64,000 nt of DNA, from assembly GCA_943737045.1 (NCBI GenBank), contig CALSFV010000219.1, positions 62,001 to 126,000 on the forward strand. The letters are read 5' to 3'. Each line of letters starts with the position of its first letter. Position 1 is the stretch's first letter. The notes under the pieces were generated by a model. It was not told where the DNA came from, searched no databases, and saw nothing but the letters and a program-made list of their open reading frames with translations. This DNA comes from Parapristionchus giblindavisi (taxonomy: Eukaryota > Nematoda > Chromadorea > Rhabditida > Diplogasteridae). A program made the translations under genes and the position numbers. Shown in pieces: positions 26,301-36,695 of this stretch.

Positions 26301-29300
26301 CTAATATCTCTTTTTTGTGTGTTTAAAGCATTATATTTTATAGCAACTTCTAACTGGACTTTCTCGTTTTGTTTACTGGCCTGCTGCGATCTTGTGCGAT
26401 ATGATCGTGATAGCACTAAACTTGATTCCGGTCGCTGCAGGCATTCTCATCTTTGGTGGTGAAGTGCATCGAAAACGGGCTGCAAGGTACATTTCTTAAA
26501 ACGCAAATTGCTCAAAGGATTTTCATTTATTTTTTTAAAAGAATTAAAATGTTAACAAAAACATGTTGAGTATGGTCAAACTTGAACGTTTTGCTTTCAA
26601 TTCTTTGTTTAATGTAATATATTGTAGCTTAATTGCACTGATTTATTTGGCTGGAATCGCTACGGAATTCAAGGTTCTTTGTATGTATCGATTATTTGCG
26701 ACAAAAGTTAAAGGGGAAGTTATCCTAATAATTTTTCTAGTGAGTTTTCAATCCGACTCATTAATACTTTTTCTAAATATTTATTTGCAGCTCTTCTCAC
26801 CTATCATTACATTAATCATTACTGTTGTTCTCGTGGTATGTATTATACTTTAACCATCATTCAATCTATTGTAATCTCTTGTGGCTAGGATAAGATGTCA
26901 GCATCCAAGAGTTCACTAGGTCGTATGAGAACCGATAAGTGAGAACCGGCTGGATGATAACTATTTGCATAGTTTGTCTATTCATTAGCGCTTGTCTCAT
27001 ATATACAAATAGATATCATTCAGTCGGTTCTCATTCAACGGTTCACATCCGATCTAGCGCCATTAATTGACTAATTGGGCGCTCCAATTCAAAATAACAA
27101 ATAAATGAAAATTCGATAAACGAAGTAAACCTGCCTGAGACCTTTCCTACACACCACGCCCCATTGACCTCGATTCTATTGATTGAATATGCCAACAATA
27201 GTTGGCCTCCTTTTTATTTAATTTATTTTTTTCTTTATAGCTATCTGTTCGAGTCAGTGATTAACGAAATATCGATAAAAAATAAAGAAAAGAAGCAAAA
27301 CAGTGATAACAGCAAAAAAACCCTGATCTTGCAGCGCAAAAAGTGCGCTTTAAGGAAGGGGGCCCACGATATGTGGGCTGCGCTATTGACATGAAGAACG
27401 TGGAACATAGGAAGTGATATTCTGTTCTCTATTAGATCTGATTATAGTTCTGCCTGGCCAATTTAGTCGCGAAAAAAGTCAAGGGCCACCTTTTTTTAAG
27501 AGACCGGCTCGGTAAGACTCGAGCATGGTCCGGACATTCGCGAGGAATTTCGATCTGGGCCTCAATACTTTCATCATAGACACATACCGGGGGGAGACCG
27601 ATGAAAGTTATAGTGAAAATGCCCTTAGGCTCAAACCCGGCTCAAATATGTTTCATAAAATAAAAAATTGAAAAATTCATAACTTTTCAATCGTGATAGC
27701 TAGGACTTTTATTTATTTTTATTAGTGAATAACATGTCCATCACTCTTACAAACACAGCTGAACAGCAATATCATATAGTTTGGAATATGTTTTTTCGTG
27801 TCTGATTTTCAGATTTTTTTCCTTCTATCCTCGTTGAAGAGATACTGCAAGAAAATTCATAGTGCATATTGTAGCCCTGACGATTATGTACATGGTGGTC
27901 ATATTCCCTTGGTCAGCCAGTTTGTCATAAGCCTCGAGAATTGCAACTGAATGTGAGATATGTGTAAATTGCAAAAATCGAAAATTAAATTTCTTGAAAT
28001 TCGCAAGAGTAAGAGGTTGCTTTATTATGTCATTTTACTCGTAGTGATGAGCGTACATAGGAAAAATATACAAATAGACTCGGACTACATTTAAAAAAAT
28101 TGGGAAAAATAATTATTTTATTTTTATTTTTTCAACTCCCACATTCAGTCGACCGTCAAGGCAAGTTGATTCATAGGGCGAATGGTGACTGATGCATGTG
28201 CGTTTGCAGAAACTACTGCCACGTGAAGAATCGTCGTTTCGCAGATCTCGAATTTATTTTTGTATTCATCAAACTTGAATAATTATATGTTTCTTTCATA
28301 TAAATCGGTTGGAAGGTAGCGTACTGCATCCAAGGCTATACCATTTCTATCAGTAGGAGTATACGGTATTGAACTACTGTAATCGCCAGGAATCGCGAAT
28401 TGATTTTTTTTTCAGCCAACCCATGATTCTCAACCATGACCCCGGGTTCATGGTCGAGAATGGCCGAGGTCGAAAAATTCATGATGATCCCAGACCAAAT
28501 ACTATTTGTCATTATATCAACAGTGGGCCAACTTTTATTTTTATGGATACCATAGCTCGAATTACCGTAATAGTAATGCACGCACCTGAATTTTCCGAGA
28601 ATCTCACCACATTATTATAGGATACGGTAGCTATATTACGGTAATTCGAGTTATGGTATGCATAAAAATAAAAGAGGGCCCACTGTTGACATAATGCCGC
28701 ATAGTATTTGGTCTGGGATCATCATGAATTTTTCGACCTCATTCTCAACCATGAACCCGGGGTCATGGTTGAGAATCGGGGGTCGACTGAAAAAAAATCA
28801 GTTCGCGATTCCTGGCGATTACAGTAGTTCAATACCGTACACTCCTACTGATAACAATGGTACAGCTTTGGTTGCTGTGCGCCACCTTCCAACCGATTTA
28901 TATGAAAGAAACATATAAATATTCAAGTTTGATAAATAAAAAAAATAAATTCGAGATCTGCGAAACGACGATTCTTCACGTGGCAGTCGTTTCTGCAAAC
29001 GCAAATACATCAGTCACCATTCGCCCTATGAATCAACATGCCTTGACGGTCGACTGAATGTGGGAGTTGAAAAAATAAAAATAAAATAATTATTTTTCAC
29101 AATTTTTTAAAAATGTAGTCCGAGTCTATTTGTATATTTTTCCTATGTACGCTCATCACTACGAGTAAAATGACATAATAAAGCAACCTCTTACTCTTGC
29201 GAATTTCAAGAAATTTAATTTTCGATTTTTGCAATTTACACATATCTCACATTCAGTTGCAATTCTCGAGGCTTATGACAAACTGGCTGGCCAAGGGAAT

Positions 29301-32300
29301 ATGAACACCATGTACATAATCGTCAGGGCTATAATATGCACTGTGAATTTTCTTGCAGTATCTCTTCAACGAGGATAGAAGGAAAAAAATCTGAAAATCA
29401 GACACGAAAAAACATATTCCAAACTATATGATATTGCTGTTCAGCTGTGTTTGTAAGAGTGATGGACATGTTATTCACTAATAAAAAGAAATAAAAGTCC
29501 TAGCTATCACGATTGAAAAGATATGAATTTTTCAATTTTTTATTTTATGAAACATATTTGAGCCGGGTTTGAGCCTAAGGGCATTTTCACTATAACTTTC
29601 ATCGGTCTCCCCCCGGTATGTGTCTATGATGAAAGTATTGAGGCCCAGATCGAAAGTCCTCGCGAATGTCCGGCGGGGGGTCGAAATGCTCGAGTCTTAC
29701 CGAGCCGGTCTCTTAATCAATCAATTGACTAAACCGTATGAGTTTTCCTCCAAGGCGATTCCGCTGTTTAGTTGATCACGGAATGATTTTATGTTTTGAA
29801 TTTACAAAATAAATTATTTACAACTAATTTTTATTTTGACTAATTTAATATTTTTTTCTAATATATTTGGTCAAAACAGGCCTTGAGTCAATAGAATTCG
29901 AAAATAATAAAAAAAGAAAAATAATAACAATATTCGTTTTCTTTCTAGTTCATTTAAAGAAAAAGATATAGCGATACAATATGGCGCACATTTAATAATA
30001 ATAATAATTTATCTACGCCCGAGGCGCAACAGCAATTGAATGAACAATGGGTGGTAATATATGATTGAAGACTCCGGATTCATTGAGAAAGTGATAAATT
30101 TACTACAGAATGAGTAGAATACACGTATCTAAAATTGTCCGTGATTTTTGAGGGAGCAACAGCATCATTAGCAACCTACTTTACTCTCATCCACTTTATT
30201 TCAACTGATCTTGCTTTGAGACTAACAAGATCCATAACCGAAATGCGCTAAATTTCAATATGGTTTTCCCCTGGAATCAAAGGCATGTAAAGCATTTTCG
30301 TATCATCATCATCGAAAACTGATTCTAGTTATGCTATTGCACTCTCATAAGATCCCAATATAACATCCCAATATGCTGATAACGTTGTAGAAATTTTTAA
30401 AAAATATTAAAAATGTGATAAGGTAATACTGGTCCCATCCATACATTAATCAGCCATTCTTTTCAGGTTGCACTAAATACCGATCGAGGAATGACTGAAT
30501 TACCGGTTTAGTTCATTTTCTCTTTTTCTTCACCAATGTTTGAAAAAAAAATTAATTTAAATTTTAGACGTATCCTTTCGTATTGGATCCAATACTTCCA
30601 CTTTATGCACATTTAATTATTCCAGGTTTTATTTTAATTTGAACTTAATTTATCACACATCAAAAAGATGCGACAACATTTCTATGCTATCATTATGTAT
30701 TTGTTTAAACAAATGATTACTGATCATAAGGCAGAATCGATTATTTTGTAGATTCTATTAAGAAGACACTTCGCTCCTTTGAGTATGCCATTTATCAGTA
30801 TCTCGGTCATACAATCGTCTTCGTTATTCTATTTATCATTCTCGAGCTACCTTTTGTACGACGTCCATGTTTTAATCGGAGGCCCGTAGAATTTAAGGTA
30901 CTACTTTCGGCAAACTAACTTGCAATTCATATTATTACGTGTTAGATTTCCTTAAATCATTTTCAACTCAGAACTGTCCGAATGACCGCCATGCTGAAGA
31001 AGCCTTCAGAAGAGATCCTTCTTATGTCCTCAAAGTATGTTAACATATAGGATAACAAGATGTCCTTCTAGCAATAAGCTCGATTTTCACTCTCTCCAAA
31101 AATGATATGACGCCTCGTGATCATTGAATATCAAATCAGTTATCGAAATATGAATCTTTTGAGGTATTGAATCTGCATAAATGGTATAGTAGAACAGCGT
31201 ACGCAGTTCGTGGCCTAACATTTGGTGTGAAAGAACACGAATGTTTCGGAGTACTTGGTATTAATGGAGCTGGTCAGACTATTTAATCTTTTATTTTACT
31301 TAATACTTTCTGAATTTTAGGCAAAACGAGTACATTCGAAGTGTTAACAGGAAATAGTTATCCTAGCCACGGAACAGCGACTGTTGGCAAAGTCAAATGT
31401 AGTGAACCCGCTGTGAGATTACCATACCTTTTATTTAACTTTTTAATTGTTAATCTTTCAGACAATTGGTTATTGTCCACAATTTGATGCGCTTATTGAA
31501 GATATGAGTGGCCGTGATGCCCTTGTCATTTTAGCTGGTATCTGATTAAAGAAAACTTCCGATAATAAAGATGATTTCAGCCCTTCATGGCTATTCCAAA
31601 CCATGTACTGTCGCTAACATAGTTATTAAATGTGTTGGAATGGAGGAACACGCTCGTAAAAAGAGCAAAAGTTACAGGTTAAACAATTTTTTCGTTTATT
31701 ATTTTACCAAGAGTCAGACCACCAAATCGTCACAAAACATCTGCAACATTTGTAAATGTTGAATGTACAATTTCTTTTTTTCAAACTCTACTACAATTGA
31801 CTCTCATGATATAAACAAATAATAATCCATCAAATAGGAAAATACTCTTATTTCATATTCTAATGTATCTTTACAGTGGAGGTCAACGTCGTAAGATCAG
31901 TGTTGGTGCCGCTCTTCTAGCTCAAAATTCACTTATTATTCTTGATGAACCAACTGCAGGAATCGATCCAGTCGTCAGTAATTTTGATCTTTGATCGTGT
32001 ACTCAACTTTGATCTTTGATCTTTGATCTATAGGCACGACGCGATGTCTGGAGTGTTATCTGCGCTGTTAGAGATTTCACCAAAACGGCAGTTATTCTCA
32101 CTTCTCACTCTATGTACGAAAATCGTTAAAAATTCATTTCTGGGATTTTTTTTTATTGTTTCGATCATTTGTGTGATTTGAGGGATGAAGTAGAAGCTTT
32201 AGTCTCGAGTCTAATCATTCTTCGAGGAGGTCTAATCGTTGCTAATGGAACAACTCAAGGAATCAAGGATCAGTAAGAGATCAAATTAATATATTATATA

Positions 32301-32802
32301 AGTAACTTTGTATTTAGATTTGGTGATCACTATCGTCTTGTATTAATATTCGAGAACACCAAAAGCGTTGGACAAAATGTATGAAAATAATAAGAATGTT
32401 GATTAATAATTAAATTGATCAGGTTGAAAATATGGTCTCTAGAGCATTCCCGAATGTTGTATTAAAAGAAGTCACAATCAAGAATTTCCAATTTGAGGTT
32501 TTTCGTTAATTATTTCACATTTTGATTGCATTCTATAAATATATTCATTTATAGGTTCCACGAACCTCCCGAGATAAATTCTCGCAGCTTTTCGAGAGGG
32601 CATCCAGACTTGCTAAAGATCTAAAAGCTCAAGATTTTGTCTTCACTCAGGTTGGACTACACGAAATATTTAATAATAAGATCTTAAATATAATATAATT
32701 AATAATATTCATTATTATCGATTCAGGCCGGTCTCGAGGAGGCCTTCATGGCGGCAGCTCAAGCTCCTAAAGTTCCCCCCTTTCCTGTAAAAGGCCACTA
32801 AA
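11375..32802 (+). CDS. ABCA-type full ABC transporter, N-terminal exon(s) missing
   Basis: Membrane ATP-driven transporter of the ABCA family (lipid-type substrates in the family). About 40 short exons; main ones: loop 1 at 11375-12400, TM block 12502-14144, NBD1 14187-19712, second half 19765-30898, NBD2 31165-32802. NBD1 shows Walker [10 protein letters not shown] (exon from 14470), Q-loop [13 protein letters not shown], signature LSGGMKRKL (exon 18527-18587), Walker [12 protein letters not shown] and H-loop [13 protein letters not shown] (19012-19128). The second TM half has [33 protein letters not shown] and [18 protein letters not shown] (26344-26486). NBD2 shows GINGAGKTST split by an intron, [47 protein letters not shown] and ILTSHSMDEVEAL. 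Stop at 32800-32802. The expected TM1 exon before 11375 was not found, and the exon structure from 26835 to 30569 is uncertain. All catalytic motifs are intact. Introns hold many transposons. Confidence 0.88.
12841..13188. mobile_element. TTAA inverted-repeat element, family A, with tRNA-like segment
   Basis: 348 bp: left end TTAAAGGTGGAGACCCGCGA, right end CGCGGGAGTCCACCTTTAA. TTAA at both edges fits a piggyBac-type target-site duplication. It carries a tRNA-like segment at 12936-13008. It lies in the ABC transporter intron 12805-13290. A close copy is at 43863-44208, and a sister subfamily (B) is at 37765-38112 and 47087-47432. Confidence 0.8.
12936..13008 (+). ncRNA. tRNA-like segment in element A1
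   Basis: A-box TTAGCGTAGTGG and perfect B-box GGTTCGAATCC 45 bases apart. The acceptor ends (GTTCCC, GCCGAAC) pair in only four positions. Probably a polymerase III promoter-bearing tRNA relic carried by the element. Confidence 0.6.
14281..14402. mobile_element. MITE family M1, copy 2
   Basis: TTAAAGCAACACC at the left, GGTGTGCCTTTAA at the right; core GAAACTCTCCGCTCTGG and ATGCGGAGAGTAAAATTAGC as in the copy at 2329. It lies in the ABC transporter intron between the two exons that encode the start of NBD1. Confidence 0.72.
14583..15007. mobile_element. TTAA inverted-repeat element, family C, with tRNA-like segment
   Basis: 425 bp: left end TTAAAGGGAGAGTAACCCC, right end GGGGTTACTGTCCCTTTAA. 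The arms also contain ACGATAACTCTGCCACG and GTGGCAGAGTTATCGTG. It lies in the intron that splits NBD1 after the Walker A exon. It differs in sequence from family A but has the same TTAA edges and the same kind of cargo. Confidence 0.8.
14826..14901 (+). ncRNA. tRNA-like segment in element C
   Basis: A-box-like ATAGTCTAATGG and B-box GGTTCGAGTCC about 50 bases apart. No good acceptor stem. Not from the same tRNA as the family A segment, judging by sequence. Confidence 0.55.
16382..17572 (-). mobile_element. RTE-like non-LTR retrotransposon derivative, endonuclease only
   Basis: A 1.2-kb minus-strand insertion that ends, on its 3' side, in a short AAGT-type tail (ACTTACTTACTTAGTTACTT on the plus strand at 16384). 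It interrupts F7; flanks TTACACAA and TCACACAA form a short target-duplication candidate. It contains only an endonuclease reading frame followed within 35 bases by the tail; no reverse transcriptase region. Confidence 0.75.
16415..17326 (-). CDS. APE-type endonuclease domain of a non-LTR retrotransposon
   Basis: A 303-residue uninterrupted frame with an endonuclease/exonuclease/phosphatase fold, which in autonomous elements nicks target DNA to prime reverse transcription. Motifs in order: ICTLNCRT (residue ~38), VVCLQETKS (~70, metal-binding Glu), [10 protein letters not shown] (~98), LSIYAPTS (~140), VASDFNIR (~175, usually GDFN), [12 protein letters not shown] (~243) and [12 protein letters not shown] (~268, catalytic Asp-His). 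The stop lies just before the 3' tail, so the reverse transcriptase has been deleted or the element never had one. GC content is higher than in the surrounding sequence. The frame looks well conserved for a dead fragment. Enzymatic activity is not shown. Confidence 0.82.
   Translation of the reverse strand: MHRGQGHLISEPLRISTRTTPEPLLTPPTPRHDGDLRICTLNCRTVASDDSIAILEHSFEGIRYDVVCLQETKSRKTVEHTLANGARLILGEKIGKKNIGGVGFLVHPRLVSSIISSCIVSPRLAVIRFRFGKSSLSLLSIYAPTSAAPLEERQSFFDELTSLYNSEKSHFYRIVASDFNIRVSPQRDSDFRTGPFHSDPHGDPDDLMRDLLSSTRSFHGNSFFDKKLNNRWTWESPGGTTKHEIDHFLVSRRWMVQDVSVVKGFAFPSDHRLLRARIRLDVKTTRARNREIWRDCDPRGPAR
17605..18349. other. Intron remainder, no gene
   Basis: Rest of the ABC transporter intron up to the exon at 18350. 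No paired repeat ends or coding exons seen. Confidence 0.5.
21560..21992. mobile_element. Nested pair of inverted-repeat elements
   Basis: Outer ends TGCGGTGTTACATTTTCAA and TTGAAAATCTAACACCGCAT. The inner element opens AGGGTTCCGCAAATGTGCA and closes TTTGCACGAATGCGGATCCCT, and is related to the outer member of the nest at 10105-11215. The right part also shares CGCTAATGACCTCACATTTTC with the palindrome at 48296-48437. It lies in an ABC transporter intron. Confidence 0.62.
22016..22388. mobile_element. Tc1/mariner-type MITE with TA ends
   Basis: TACAGTAGCAGCCAAAAGTA at the left and TACTTTTGACTGCTACTGTA at the right; inner arms GGCAAAAAATTGCAATG and GACATTGCAAAGTTTTTGCC. It lies in the ABC transporter intron before the exon at 22421. 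Same class as 2746-3058, different sequence. Confidence 0.75.
22592..24890. mobile_element. Host inverted-repeat element with F3 nested inside
   Basis: Outer arms: GAGCTTTCGGGATGAGACAT and GCCATTCTATAGGTCTCC on the left, with complements GGAGACCTATAGAATGGC and ATGTCTCATCCCGAAAGC on the right near 24850-24885. Nested inside, at 22655-24146, is a 1.49-kb palindrome F3 with ends TTAAGACACCGGCTCAGTAA and TTACTGAGCCGATGTCTTAA. The F3 arms run about 600 bases each. The host interior also holds a GGGAGA simple repeat at 24615-24658. The whole lies in the ABC intron 22526-26343. Confidence 0.72.
22655..24146. mobile_element. TTAA foldback element F3
   Basis: A palindrome with TTAA edges. The terminal 20 bases (TTAAGACACCGGCTCAGTAA) differ from those of F1 (TTAAGAGACCGGCTCGGTAA) at only two positions, although the interiors are unrelated by eye. 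This implies a shared transposase acting on different cargo. No open frame with a recognisable domain. Confidence 0.75.
25032..26304 (+). mobile_element. Full-length but dead mariner element
   Basis: Inverted ends TTAGGGTGTTCCAAAAGTCT and AGACTTTTGGAACACCCTAA with TA outside both. Length 1.27 kb is that of a complete mariner. It holds a broken transposase gene. It lies in the same ABC intron as F3. Confidence 0.88.
25250..26195 (+). pseudogene. mariner transposase, broken
   Basis: Pieces of a mariner transposase in several frames. 25653-25838 holds [12 protein letters not shown], matching the first catalytic Asp block, followed by a stop. 25938-26195 holds [12 protein letters not shown], where the second catalytic Asp of the usual D-N-A-R-x-H block is replaced by Asn, and [12 protein letters not shown] with the third Asp. 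An N-terminal piece ([11 protein letters not shown]) is at 25381-25587. Stops, frame changes and the lost catalytic residue show that it is inactive. Confidence 0.85.
26915..27058. mobile_element. Small imperfect inverted-repeat element
   Basis: CTAGGTCGTATGAGAACCG and GTGAGAACCGGCTGGATGAT on the left are matched, about three bases in four, by complements on the right (ATCATTCAGTCGGTTCTCAT, CGGTTCACATCCGATCTAG). Length 144 bp, in an ABC transporter intron. Confidence 0.5.
27496..29716. mobile_element. TTAA foldback element F1, copy 1 (2.2-kb palindrome)
   Basis: Ends TTAAGAGACCGGCTCGGTAA and TTACCGAGCCGGTCTCTTAA. Almost the whole element is one inverted repeat centred near 28610, with smaller palindromes such as TTCATGGTCGAGAATGGCC and its partner inside each arm. 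The arms look very alike (for instance GAAAATGCCCTTAGGCTCAA and its complement), so the copy seems recent. No protein-coding frame of note. It lies in the ABC transporter intron 26835-30569. Confidence 0.85.
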
Positions 32803-32999
32803 TCTCTCAGAGCTACAATTAACCTTCTCGACCCTTGACCATAACCTTTGCCCCCATAAGCTATGTCTCTCACTTGCCACAAGAATATCTATATAAAGAG
32901 ACTAAAAAAGTTGAAGGAAAGACAGTATAATCGCAGAGCAAAATTCACCTTTTCCTAAAAATTTTCATGAATTCTCTTGTAAGAATGAAAGAAGCCAAC

Positions 33000-34105
33000 C
33001 GACAGTATAAAATTTATTTCACCGATTTGGATAAGACTTGTTTGATTGATCATAATGAAGGAAAGGAGAAGACCTAGTCACTTGTTTTCGCCAAAATTGT
33101 TTTTTATCGATTTTCTTGATCTACCACTGTCGGAAAAGAGTCTCATTTTCCTACGTTTTTACAGGAGATCCGTGCTAAGTACATTTACAAGTGTATTCGG
33201 ATTTATCTTTTGGTGACTGTAGAGATGCAAAGCACCGCAAATAGAGGAATATGCCGGAAAAATGTCGATCTCCTCTTCATATTCATCGGAGGACGATTAC
33301 ATGAGCGATATCGTTATATTGGCGACTGTGTCAAGTATAACTCGGTCCAGACAGTCTCTCATAATTCATCTGCCGAAGTGCACCTTTTAGATACTCAGCC
33401 TAGTGTGCAGCAAAAAGTAGCGCGACAGGTTACAGACTTAACCGGTTCCTGACGCATAAGTCGCGCACAAGTGTTGCACAGCTGGTGCGCAAGTGGCGAC
33501 TTTGATAACTGGCTGATCAAGGCACCATAAATTGCGGGAATGTTGAGATAAATAGTACCGAGAAGCGTAAAAGAATGCGCCTCTGCCTATTTTTATGACG
33601 TCACGTATGTCGACAATGATCTGCTAAAGTTCATGTAGATGACCTCAGATCCTTGGTAAATTAATGATCCTTATCTCATATGTTTATATTCGTCCTTGTT
33701 TAGTATTCCACTAATTTATCGAGTATTATCCATGATTAATTAATATTTTTCAATAGAAATGCACCCAAGGTGGTGTAGATCATTATCTTCTCGTACAATT
33801 CAGATTGTACGTTGTTGCCCTCTTTTTTTGTATCTTCTTTGATATAATAACTACGTCGTTTCGAATCATGACCATCTTAGAAGTACAAAAGATAGAATAA
33901 AGTTGTAACTGTAAATGATGTAAATTCACTAATGTAATGAAGCACTGTTCATACTAGTTCTCAAGGATGTCATATTAATTTAATCGTTAGTTGATACCAA
34001 ATTTATATGATCGATGCTGAAAACCAGTAATTTCAGTGTTAAACGAAATCAATTCGAATCAATTTATTATTACAAGAAAATATAGTAAAGCACAAAGTGG
34101 AACAA
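33000..34105. other. 3' flank of the ABC transporter, no gene supported
   Basis: An AATAAA is present near 33895 on the plus strand. A short acidic frame (MSISSSYSSEDDYMSDIV, from 33266) has no support from neighbouring exons. Confidence 0.4.
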
Positions 34106-35250
34106 CATATCAGGCCTGTCACGAGAGAATCGACCTAAAGCTCGGAATTGAGAAATATTACAAAACAAGTTCTCTCCAGTTTTATTCTTGTTTAGGCATG
34201 TCCTACCATCCCCCCAAAGTCCCATTGTGCTACTATCATTCTGGGGCTCCCTGCACCGGGTCGGTAATCAGGGAACCCAACTTTGAACTCAAATATCTCG
34301 GTTGAGGTGCATTTCTGTGAAAAACTATCACGAGGGTAACCCCCGCTATTTTTCCGAGCTCTATCGATCTAAACAAACCGGAAGTCATAATAGTGCTTCC
34401 GTACAGCGCTACACTCTAGGCAAAATAACTCAAAACCTGTCGATTCGGCGCGGACGAGCCTGAAATATGTTATGTAACTTTTCAAGGGCTACAAAATGAG
34501 TGGTTTACGAAAAAAATACGTTAATGCGTTCGTATGGTTCATCCCCTTGGAAATTTCCTGATGATTTGAAGTCATTTTCGCCCAACCACAATCTCTCGTT
34601 TCACACACTCTCTCGCCGGAGAGTGAAAGAAATACAGGGAAGAGAAAGGGAGACAATGATATGTTTCATTCCGCAGCGCGCGCTCGAGACCGTGCGGTGT
34701 AGAATGGAATGGAATGAAATGAAAAGGAATGGGCGAGAGAGTGTGTAAAACGAGAGATTGTGGGTGTCGAAAATGACTTCAAATCATCAGGAAATTTCCA
34801 AGGGGATGAACCATACGAACGCATTAACGTATTTTTTTCGTAAACCACTCATTTTGTAGCCCTTGAAAATTTACATAACATATTTCAGGCTCGTCCGCGC
34901 CGAATCGACAGGTTTTGAGTTATTTTACCTAGAGTGTAGCGCTGTTCGGAAGCACTTTCATGAGTTCTGGTTTGTTTAGATCGATAGAGCTCGGAAAAAT
35001 AGCGGGGGTTATCCTCGTGGTAGTTTTTGACACAAATGCACCTGAACCGAGATATTTGAGTTCGAAGTTGGGTTCCCGGATGACCGACACGGTGTAGGGA
35101 GCCACAGAATGATATTTACACAATGGGACTTTGGGGGATGGAAGGGCATGCCTAGAGGTGCCGAACACTGATGCTAACTCATTTCATGATTTTCACTCCA
35201 TTCCGAAGAATTGCCATTTTAGCTCGATTCTCTCGTGACAGGCCTGATAT
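34106..35250. mobile_element. Foldback element F4 (1.14 kb)
   Basis: Ends ATATCAGGCCTGTCACGAGA and TCTCGTGACAGGCCTGATAT. The arms (for instance ATGATTTGAAGTCATTTTCG and GTTTACGAAAAAAATACG with complements) meet near 34675 around GCAGCGCGCGCTCGAGAC. It lies between the ABC transporter and the C6 gene. No coding domain. Confidence 0.8.
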
Positions 35251-35417
35251 TACTGTCTATGAATTAATATATCAGAACAATATCTAATGTATAAGTTTTA
35301 AAATCTAACGATCTATCAAGTGCTATCTAATTGTTCATTAATGCTAATTCCGTCATTATCGGTTAAAAATATTAAAGATTAATTAGTGTTGATCTTTAAG
35401 ATGAGAACATAAGATTA

Positions 35418-36695
35418 TTAATCCCCTGAGGCACATTGTAGTTTAGTAATCTGAACTCCGTCCAATTCCCATCCATTGCCCGCAGCATTGCACATTACCT
35501 TAATGATTTCTCTCATCAATATATTACTATGTGTCAGTAAGTCGAACTTTCAATAGAGCATTCAACAGAACAGATCAAACATTCTCTTTCTTTCTTTTCT
35601 CAATTTTTCTGATGCTCTTCTCTGAAATTTCTCTGACTCTCATTAAATCCTATGCACTCTCACTCATCTTTTCCACCTAACGTTTGCGTATTGGATAGAC
35701 TTCTGATCAAAATAATATAAAGTCAAATTTAGCAAGCGATATACTGTAATTGTAGCTACTCCGTTAACGTCGTTGATTACACCATGGTCTCCGTTGTCTA
35801 CCTGTAAGATATCAACGTTATTATCTCTCTTGAATCATTATCACCCTTAAATCATTTAAAAGTATTAATGTTAATTGTTTACACATTTGAAAAAAAATTA
35901 GGTGCTATATTTTCGTGTTCAAAATTTGAAGACAGAAACATAGCAAAACTTATACAACGCACCACACATTATTTATTTATGCTAATTCGGCTGATAGCAA
36001 GAATCTTGAATGAATTTGATATCGCTTTTTGAAAATTTCGGCAATAGTATTCGAACAAGTGATAATGCGCTACCTAGTTAGTAACTAGTAGTTACCAATG
36101 CGCTAATTGTAAGGGATGGATGAGTAACATATCAAACTTTTTGCATATATCAAACTTGCATAAGTGAGATATAAGATATTTGCATGAACGTTTAAGCACG
36201 CCTTGAATTATACAACATTTTGTTGCCATTAATTTAATTCCTCTCTAATGCTAAAACCCCTACATCACCTCAATGTTCGCATTGACTCCTTCACATGTCA
36301 ATGTTCTCGATAGACATTTCGTATTTGCATCGGTTGTTGTCTCATCAGTAGCAAACATTTCCGCTCCAACACCTCCTTCAGATTTGTCGATTTGGGCGGG
36401 AGTACACATTCCGCAAGCTAAAACCATATCGATTAATTCATATTGTATAGATATTTTGTTACATTTCGAGCAATTTCCATAAATGAAAGTTTAAAAAACA
36501 ATAACAAGTTGATTTCGGTGACACTAATTAAATTGCTGAATTTGTTGTCTACTGATATTTTTTTGTATTTAATAGTAGTAGATAAAACATACGAGGTGTG
36601 GCTGGAACGCCAGGCTCTGAAGGTGACATTGCCATACATGAATCAGTTGTAGTAATTATACATGAAAGGACGAAAACGAGAAGATATGATTGCAT
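35418..36695 (-). CDS. Secreted C6-domain (DUF281-type) protein
   Basis: Small secreted protein, 129 residues, four exons by eye: 36593-36695, 36269-36417, 35745-35801 and 35418-35498; reading phases agree at all three junctions. Exon 1 is a signal peptide (MQSYLLVFVLSCIITTTDSC, then MAMSPSEPG). The rest fits the nematode C6 domain: CGMCTPAQI, then CLSRTLTCEG, NGDHGVINDVNGVATITVMC, GNGWELDGVQI and final QCASGD before the stop, with the six-cysteine pattern of extracellular C6 domains. The start at 36695 is preferred over an in-frame ATG at 36758 because it gives a clean signal peptide. The function of C6 proteins is unknown. It stands between two transposons and is not in an obvious operon. 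Confidence 0.82.

Noticed and set aside
27000..29720. Possible inverted pair of genes
   Set aside because: The symmetry extends over the whole 2.2 kb and ends at TTAA with transposon termini; frames are short and not shared with F1 copy 2.
30120..30245. Additional ABC transporter exon ([20 protein letters not shown])
   Set aside because: The frame is hydrophobic and in a suitable position, but I see no GT donor before the next stop. Left as unresolved rather than annotated.
33210..33452. 80-residue plus-strand frame after the ABC stop
   Set aside because: No homology, an overlapping frame is equally open, and no splice sites or start context support it.
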